From NCBI RefSeq assembly GCF_001658025.2, contig NZ_CP014007.2, positions 1,798,001 to 1,862,000 of the forward strand: DNA of 64,000 nucleotides, in the 5' to 3' direction. Shown here piece after piece: positions 57,940-64,000 of the stretch (position 1 is the first letter of the stretch; each line of letters begins with the position of its first letter). Below the pieces are notes generated by a model. That model had not been told where the DNA came from and did no database searches. It saw nothing but the letters and a program-made list of their open reading frames with translations. This stretch comes from Kosakonia oryzae. Its GTDB lineage: Bacteria; Pseudomonadota; Gammaproteobacteria; Enterobacterales; Enterobacteriaceae. The position numbers and the translations under genes were made by a program.

Positions 57940-60900
57940 TCACTAACAGGCTCTCTCTCTTTCTGGCTAAAACGCATACGCAGACGGTCAAAGAAGAGAT
58001 AGACCACCGGCGTTGTATACAGGGTAAGAAGCTGGCTCATCACCAGACCACCGACAATGGTGATCCCCAGCGGCTGGCGCAGTTCGGAACCGTCGCCGCC
58101 GGAAATGACCAGCGGCAGCGCGCCAAACAGCGCCGCCAGGGTGGTCATCATGATCGGACGAAAACGCAGCAAACAGGCCTGGAAGATGGCCTCTTCTGCG
58201 CTCAGGTTCCCCTTGCGCTGGGCTTCGAGGGCGAAGTCGACCATCATTATGGCATTCTTCTTCACTATCCCGATTAGCAACATGATGCCAATCAGTGCGA
58301 TCAGGCTAAACGGCGCGCCAAACAGCTCCAGCGCCAGCAGTGCGCCGACGCCCGCCGAGGGCAGCGTGGAGAGAATGGTCAGCGGGTGGACGTAGCTCTC
58401 GTAGAGGATCCCCAGCACGATATAGACCGTGGCAATCGCTGCCAGGATCAGGATCACCTGTGAATTCATCGTCTCCTGGAAGACCTGCGCTGTACCGGCG
58501 AAGCTGCCGCGTACGCTCGAAGGAACGCCAAGTTGCGTCATCGCACGATCGATAGCGTCGCTGGCTTCCGACAGCGACGTGCCTGTCGGCAGGTTAAAGG
58601 CGATGGTCGATGCCGCCGACAGCCCCTGATGGTTCACCGACAGCGGCGCATTCGCTGGTTGCCAGTGGGCAAAGTAAGAGAGCGGAATCGACTGGCCTTC
58701 GTTGTTGATCACATACATCTTGTCCAGCGCACTCACGTCCTGGGTATAGCGGGGATCCACTTCCATCACCACTTTGTACTGGTTAAGCGGTTGGTAAATA
58801 GTGGAGATCTGCCGCTGACCGAAGGCGTTATTCAGCAGGCTGTTGGCCGCTTCAACGCTGATGCCCAACCGCGACATCGTTTCGCGATCGTAAACCAGAT
58901 TCATCTCCGCGCCGTTGTCCTGCTGGTCCGAGTTAACGTCTGCCAGTTGCGGCAGCGCCGCCAGCGCTTTACGGATCTTCGGCTCCCACTCGCGCAGGGC
59001 GCTGAGATCGTCCGACAGCAGGGCAAACTGGTAGCTGGCATTGGCCTGCCGTCCGCCGACGCGAATATCCTGTACGGCCATCAAAAACAGGCTTGCGCCA
59101 GGCTCTTTCGCCAGTTTAATGCGCAACCGGTCAATCACCTGCTGCGCCGTTTCATTACGAATATGTCGGGATTTGAGGGTGATAAACATCATGCCGCTGT
59201 TCACGCGTGAGCCGCCGGTAAAACCGGTGACATTATCCACTGCCGGGTCGTCACGGATGATTTTCATAAAATCCTGCAGCTTACCGCGCATCGCCTGAAA
59301 AGAGATGCTCTGATCCGCCTGAATGCCGCCCATCAGCACGCCGGTGTCCTGCTCCGGGAAGAAGGTTTTCGGAATCGAGATATAGAGCCAGATATTCAAC
59401 GCGATGGTGCCAAGCAGCACCAGACCCACCAGCAGGGCGTGGTTCAGCACCCATTTCAACGAGCGGGCGTACTGCTGCTGAAGCGCAATCAGCAAACGGC
59501 CAACGCCTCTTTCCCGCGTGCGTTCGCGCGGTTTATGGCGCTTCAGCAGCCAGCCGCACATCATCGGCGTCAGCGTCAGCGAGATAACCAGCGAGATGCC
59601 AATCGCCACCGACAGCGTGACGGCAAACTCGCGCAATAGCCTGCCCGGCAGACCGGCCATCAGCAGCAGCGGAAGGAATACCGCTACCAGCGACAGGCTC
59701 ATTGACAGCACGGTAAAACCAACTTCCCGCGTCCCTTGTAACGCCGCCTGCAACGGTTTCACGCCCGCTTCAAGATGGCGGGAGATGTTTTCCAGCACCA
59801 CAATGGCATCATCGACGACAAAGCCAGTAGCGATGGTCAGCGCCATCAGCGACAGGTTATTCAGGCTAAAACCGCACAGGTACATAGCGGCAAAGGTGCC
59901 GATCAGCGAAACCGGTACGGCGACCGCCGGGATAAGCGTCGCGCGACCGGAGCGCAAAAACAGAAACACCACCAGGATCACCAGCGCCACCGAGATCACC
60001 AGCGTCTGCTCCACTTCCGCCAGCGAGGCGCGAATGGTCGGCGAGCGATCCTGGGCGATTTGCAGATCGATGGCGGCAGGAATGGTTTTCTGTAATTCCG
60101 GCAGGCGCGCGCGGATGCTGTCTACCGTCTGAATAATATTGGCTTCCGGCAGCTTGCGGATCATCAGCAAAATCGCCGGCTTTGCGTTGGTCATCCCGGC
60201 ATTGCGCACATCCTGCACCGAGTCGCTGACCGTGGCGACATCGCTTAAACGTACTGCCGCGCCGTTGTTGTAATGAATGATCAACGGCTGGTATTCGGCC
60301 GCCGTTTTCAGCTCATCATTCGTTTGTATTTGCCAGCGTTGAGCGCCGTCATCCACTGCGCCCTGCGGGCGACGGACGTTGGCACTGCTGATGGCGGTAC
60401 GCACGGCATCGAGTGACACGCCCTGATTAAACAGCGCCTGCGGGTTGAGATCGACGCGCACCGCGGGCAGTGAACTTCCGCCGACATCCACATCGCCGAC
60501 GCCATCGATCTGCGAGATGGTTTGTGCCAGTTGCGTCGAGGCAAAATCGTATAACTGGCCCTGCGAATAGGTATCTGAGGTCAGCGTCAGGATCATGATC
60601 GGCGCGTCAGACGGGTTCGCTTTGCGGTAGGTCGGACGGCTTGGCATACCGCTTGGCAGCAGGCTTTGCGCCGCGTTGATCGCCGCCTGCACATCGCGCG
60701 CTGCGCCGTTGATATTGCGGTCAAAATTAAACTCTAAAATGATGCGCGTACTGCCCAGCGAGCTGGAGGAGGTCATTTCACTGACCCCGGCAATCCGCCC
60801 CAGCGAGCGCTCCAGCGGTGTAGCGACCGACGACGCCATCGTCTCCGGCGAAGCGCCAGGCAGCGAGGCGCTGACCATGATCACCGGAAAATCGACCTGC

Positions 60901-61013
60901 GGCAGCGGAGCTACCGGCAACAGCCGGAAGCCGAGTATGCCGCACAGCGTTATCGCCAGCGAAATCAAAATCGTCGCCACCGGGCGGTAAATGAAGAGGG
61001 CGAAAAACTTCAC
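57936..61013 (-). CDS. mdtC: RND multidrug efflux pump subunit MdtC
   Basis: 1025 residues, as in E. coli. Twelve transmembrane helices and two large periplasmic loops; the inner RND helix has [14 protein letters not shown] with the proton-relay aspartates, and the C-terminal part has the [19 protein letters not shown] repeat. Heterotrimer partner of MdtB, exporting bile salts and novobiocin-like compounds with MdtA and TolC. It starts at a GTG immediately after the mdtB stop codon (TAAGTG), so it depends on mdtB translation. Confidence 0.95.
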   Translation of the reverse strand: MKFFALFIYRPVATILISLAITLCGILGFRLLPVAPLPQVDFPVIMVSASLPGASPETMASSVATPLERSLGRIAGVSEMTSSSSLGSTRIILEFNFDRNINGAARDVQAAINAAQSLLPSGMPSRPTYRKANPSDAPIMILTLTSDTYSQGQLYDFASTQLAQTISQIDGVGDVDVGGSSLPAVRVDLNPQALFNQGVSLDAVRTAISSANVRRPQGAVDDGAQRWQIQTNDELKTAAEYQPLIIHYNNGAAVRLSDVATVSDSVQDVRNAGMTNAKPAILLMIRKLPEANIIQTVDSIRARLPELQKTIPAAIDLQIAQDRSPTIRASLAEVEQTLVISVALVILVVFLFLRSGRATLIPAVAVPVSLIGTFAAMYLCGFSLNNLSLMALTIATGFVVDDAIVVLENISRHLEAGVKPLQAALQGTREVGFTVLSMSLSLVAVFLPLLLMAGLPGRLLREFAVTLSVAIGISLVISLTLTPMMCGWLLKRHKPRERTRERGVGRLLIALQQQYARSLKWVLNHALLVGLVLLGTIALNIWLYISIPKTFFPEQDTGVLMGGIQADQSISFQAMRGKLQDFMKIIRDDPAVDNVTGFTGGSRVNSGMMFITLKSRHIRNETAQQVIDRLRIKLAKEPGASLFLMAVQDIRVGGRQANASYQFALLSDDLSALREWEPKIRKALAALPQLADVNSDQQDNGAEMNLVYDRETMSRLGISVEAANSLLNNAFGQRQISTIYQPLNQYKVVMEVDPRYTQDVSALDKMYVINNEGQSIPLSYFAHWQPANAPLSVNHQGLSAASTIAFNLPTGTSLSEASDAIDRAMTQLGVPSSVRGSFAGTAQVFQETMNSQVILILAAIATVYIVLGILYESYVHPLTILSTLPSAGVGALLALELFGAPFSLIALIGIMLLIGIVKKNAIMMVDFALEAQRKGNLSAEEAIFQACLLRFRPIMMTTLAALFGALPLVISGGDGSELRQPLGITIVGGLVMSQLLTLYTTPVVYLFFDRLRMRFSQKEREPVSE

Positions 61014-64000
61014 TTACGCCTCCTCTTCACGGCGCGGGAAGCGCTGTTTTACGGCCAGTGACAGGCGGTCGAACAGCAGATAAATCACCGGCGTGGTAAA
61101 CAGCGTCAGCACCTGACTAACCAGCAGACCGCCCACCATGCCGATACCCAGCGGGCGGCGCAGTTCTGCGCCCACGCCGGTGCTGAGCATCAACGGCAGC
61201 GCTCCGAGCAGAGCCGCCAGCGTGGTCATCAGGATCGGGCGAAAACGCAGCAGGCAGGCCTGGAAAATCGCGTCGCGCGGCGCCATCCCCTCTTCGCGTT
61301 CGGCGGCGAGGGCGAAGTCGATCATCATGATGGCGTTTTTCTTGACGATACCAATCAGCAGAATGATGCCGATAATGGCGATCACATCCAGCTCACTGCC
61401 GGAAATCATCAGCGCCAGCAGCGCGCCAACGCCCGCCGTCGGCAGCGTCGAGAGAATGGTGACCGGGTGAATAAAACTCTCATACAGCACGCCGAGCACG
61501 ATATACATTGCCGCCACCGCTGCGACGATCAGCCAGACCGTGCTACCAAGCGCAGACTGGAACGCCAGCGTGCTGCCCTGGAACTGGGTGCGGATATCGG
61601 TCGGGAAATTGAGGGTTTTTTCGCTGTCGGCGATCGCCTGAACCGCATCGCCCAGCGAATAGCCGCTCGCCACGTTAAAAGAGATAGTGGTGGAGGGGAA
61701 TTGATCGAGGTGGTTAATACTCAGCGGCGCAAAGCGTTGTTCCACTTTGGCAATTGAGGACAACGGCACCACGCCGCCGCTACTGCTCGCCAGGCGGATA
61801 TTCTCCAGCGCCGCCAGCCCCGGCGTTTGCGTGGTGTCGTGTTCCAGCACCACACGATACTGGTTTGACTGGGTATAGATGGTGGAGATCAGCCGCTGAC
61901 CGAAGGCGTTATACAGCGCGTTATCAACATCCGACATGGTGATACCAAGACGGCTGGCGGTGCTGCGGTCAACGTTGACCCAGGCCACCAACCCTTTGTC
62001 CTGCCAGTCGCTGCTGACATCAGCAAGCTGCGGCAGCGCTTCCAGTTTAGCAATCAGCTGCGGCACCCAGGTGCTCAGCGCGTCCAGCGAGTTTGCCTGC
62101 AAGGTAAACTGGTACTGGGTGCGGCTGACCGTGGTGTCGATGGTCAGATCCTGCGTCGGTTGCAGATAGAGCGCCACGCCGGGCACTTTTGCCGCCGCCT
62201 GTTGCAGGCGCGCGCTCACTGTCTGTACACGATCGTCGCGCTCATCCAGCGGCTTAAGGTTGATTTGCAGACGGGCGCTGTTCAGAGACGGGTTAGTACC
62301 ATCGACGCCAACAAACGAAGTCAGACTTTCAACCGCTGGATCCTGCAGGATAACGTCGGCAACCTGCCGCTGACGCTGCGCCATGCTGGCAAACGACGCC
62401 GACTGCGGTGCCTGGAGCGTGCCCTGAATGATGCCGTTGTCCTGTACCGGGAAGAAGCCCTTCGGGATGAAAACCCACAGCGCCACCGACAGCAGCAGCG
62501 TGCCTATCGCCACGCTGAGCGTCAGCCACGGGTGATTAAGCACTTTTGCCAGCAGATGGCCGTAACCGGCAATCACTCGCTCAAAAAAACGCTCCGAGGC
62601 GCGGGAAAAACGGTTCTGCTTGCGCAGGGATTCTGCACTCAGCATGCGTGCGCACATCATCGGCGTCAGCGTCAGTGAAACGATAGCCGAGATCAGAATG
62701 GCCACCGCCAGCGTGACGGCGAACTCGCGGAACAGGCGCCCGACAATATCGCCCATAAACAGCAGCGGGATCAGCACGGCAATCAGCGAGAAGGTGAGGG
62801 AGATAATGGTAAAGCCGATCTCGCCTGCGCCTTTCAGCGCCGCCGCCAGCGGTTTTTCCCCTTTTTCGATGTAGCGCGAAATGTTCTCAATCACCACAAT
62901 CGCGTCATCCACCACAAAGCCGGTGGCGATGGTCAGCGCCATCAGCGTCAGGTTATTGATAGAGAAATCGAGAAACACCATCACCGCAAAGGTGCCGATA
63001 AGCGACAGCGGCACGGCCACGCCAGGGATGATGGTGGCCGGAATATTGCGCAGAAACAGATAGATAATCATCACCACCAGCGCAATGGCCAGCATCAGTT
63101 CGAACTGGGTATCACTGACTGAAGCGCGGATGTTGTTGGTGCGATCGGAGAGTACTTTCACCGTGACCGATTTCGGCAGGCTCTCCGTTAACTGCGGCAG
63201 CAGAGCACGAATGCTGTCGGCGGTATTAATGATGTTGGCACCCGGCTGACGCTGGACGTTCATCACAATAGCCTGTTGCTTATTCGCCCATGCACCAAGC
63301 CAGCTATTTTCCGCGCCCTGTTCCACGGTTGCCACATCGCCCAGGCGAATGGGCGCACCGTTCTGGTAAGCGACAATCAACTGGCGGTACTCTTCGGCGG
63401 ATTGCATTTGATCGTTGGCGGAGAGCGTGACGGCGCGTGTTGGGCCATCGAGGCTCCCTTTTGCCGAGTTAACGTTGGCATTGTCGATGGCGGTGCGAAT
63501 GGTTTCGCTGGTCAACCCCAGCGCGGCGATGGCCTGCGCGTTAAGTTTGACGCGCACTGCCGGGCGCTGGCCGCCGGAAAGCGTGACCAGACCGACGCCG
63601 GAAACTTGCGAAATTTTCTGCGCGACGCGCGTTTCGACCATATCTTCCACCTGCGTCATCGGCATGGCGGAAGAGGTGACTGCCAGCGTCATGATCGGCG
63701 GATCGGCCGGGTTAACTTTGCTGTAAACCGGCGGGTTAGGCAGATCGGAAGGGAGCAAGCTGTTGGCCGCGTTCATTGCCGCCTGCACTTCCTGCTCGGC
63801 AACATCCAGCGGTAGCGTGAGCTGGAACTGCAACGTCACCACCGATGCGCCACCGGAGCTTTGCGACGACATCTGTTTTAAGCCCGACATCTGGCCAAAT
63901 TGCCGTTCGAGCGGCGCGGTAATTGCCGACGTCACCACATCCGGGCTGGCGCCGGGGTAAAGGGTGACAACCTGAATAGTGGGATAATCCACTTCCGGCA
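61014..64000 (-). CDS. mdtB: RND multidrug efflux pump subunit MdtB, N-terminus missing
   Basis: At least 994 codons are visible of about 1040; the reading frame continues past the right edge, so the N-terminal transmembrane helix is outside. The first visible Met-like codon ([19 protein letters not shown]) is not a start. [14 protein letters not shown], and [19 protein letters not shown] near the C-terminus, are the paired RND repeats. It forms the MdtB2C heterotrimer. mdtA would be expected just beyond the edge. Confidence 0.95.
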   Translation of the reverse strand, partial: PEVDYPTIQVVTLYPGASPDVVTSAITAPLERQFGQMSGLKQMSSQSSGGASVVTLQFQLTLPLDVAEQEVQAAMNAANSLLPSDLPNPPVYSKVNPADPPIMTLAVTSSAMPMTQVEDMVETRVAQKISQVSGVGLVTLSGGQRPAVRVKLNAQAIAALGLTSETIRTAIDNANVNSAKGSLDGPTRAVTLSANDQMQSAEEYRQLIVAYQNGAPIRLGDVATVEQGAENSWLGAWANKQQAIVMNVQRQPGANIINTADSIRALLPQLTESLPKSVTVKVLSDRTNNIRASVSDTQFELMLAIALVVMIIYLFLRNIPATIIPGVAVPLSLIGTFAVMVFLDFSINNLTLMALTIATGFVVDDAIVVIENISRYIEKGEKPLAAALKGAGEIGFTIISLTFSLIAVLIPLLFMGDIVGRLFREFAVTLAVAILISAIVSLTLTPMMCARMLSAESLRKQNRFSRASERFFERVIAGYGHLLAKVLNHPWLTLSVAIGTLLLSVALWVFIPKGFFPVQDNGIIQGTLQAPQSASFASMAQRQRQVADVILQDPAVESLTSFVGVDGTNPSLNSARLQINLKPLDERDDRVQTVSARLQQAAAKVPGVALYLQPTQDLTIDTTVSRTQYQFTLQANSLDALSTWVPQLIAKLEALPQLADVSSDWQDKGLVAWVNVDRSTASRLGITMSDVDNALYNAFGQRLISTIYTQSNQYRVVLEHDTTQTPGLAALENIRLASSSGGVVPLSSIAKVEQRFAPLSINHLDQFPSTTISFNVASGYSLGDAVQAIADSEKTLNFPTDIRTQFQGSTLAFQSALGSTVWLIVAAVAAMYIVLGVLYESFIHPVTILSTLPTAGVGALLALMISGSELDVIAIIGIILLIGIVKKNAIMMIDFALAAEREEGMAPRDAIFQACLLRFRPILMTTLAALLGALPLMLSTGVGAELRRPLGIGMVGGLLVSQVLTLFTTPVIYLLFDRLSLAVKQRFPRREEEA

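Overview
The window is chromosomal DNA of an enterobacterium (family Enterobacteriaceae). Gene content and protein sequences are closest to the Enterobacter/Kosakonia/Klebsiella/Escherichia group; the genus is my inference. Two blocks of E. coli K-12 backbone are recognisable in reverse order. One is yohF-yohD-yohC-pbpG-dld-bglX-osmF/yehYXW-yohO-mlrA-btsSR-yehS-yehR-metG-mrp. The other is thiMD-fbaB-yegS-cyaR-trhP-baeRS-mdtDCB. Between and beside them lie accessory genes, many of them for using plant-derived beta-glycosides, which suggests a plant- or gut-associated lifestyle.

Left part (1-7.2 kb): the end of a SurE-family nucleotidase gene; a complete bglGFB operon with two RAT/terminator antitermination leaders; and a divergent LysR regulator / exported metallo-beta-lactamase-fold hydrolase pair around a near-perfect palindrome. 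Backbone A (7.1-28.3 kb) carries the small membrane proteins YohP and YohO, short-chain dehydrogenase YohF, DedA protein YohD, PBP7, D-lactate dehydrogenase, periplasmic beta-glucosidase BglX, the OsmF-YehYXW osmoprotectant-type ABC importer, MlrA, the pyruvate-sensing BtsSR system, MetG and Mrp/ApbC. RcnB is present but its usual partners rcnA and rcnR are not in the window.

Accessory region (28.5-47.6 kb): a galactan-utilisation locus with an ABC ATPase, a divergent binding protein and two permeases, an exported GH53 endo-galactanase, a cytoplasmic GH42 beta-galactosidase, an orphan PTS EIIB domain, a LamB-type porin and a LacI-type repressor whose recognition helix matches that of E. coli LacI. 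It is followed by a radical SAM/SPASM + FkbM methyltransferase pair; a chemoreceptor with a well-formed FliA (sigma-28) promoter; an AT-rich pair (30-residue membrane peptide and a short Wzz-like protein); a decayed duplicate of the thiM TPP riboswitch; and a small toxin/immunity-like pair.

Backbone B (47.8-64 kb): TPP riboswitch-thiM-thiD, fbaB, yegS, the sRNA CyaR with a CRP box, trhP, an XRE-type membrane regulator and the envelope-stress/efflux operon mdtB-mdtC-mdtD-baeS-baeR, with mdtB running off the right edge. The points I consider most worth a second look are the orphan TPP riboswitch next to the toxin pair, the orphan EIIB in an ABC-type operon, the lac-like operators of the galactan repressor, the rSAM/FkbM pair and the AT-rich membrane pair.
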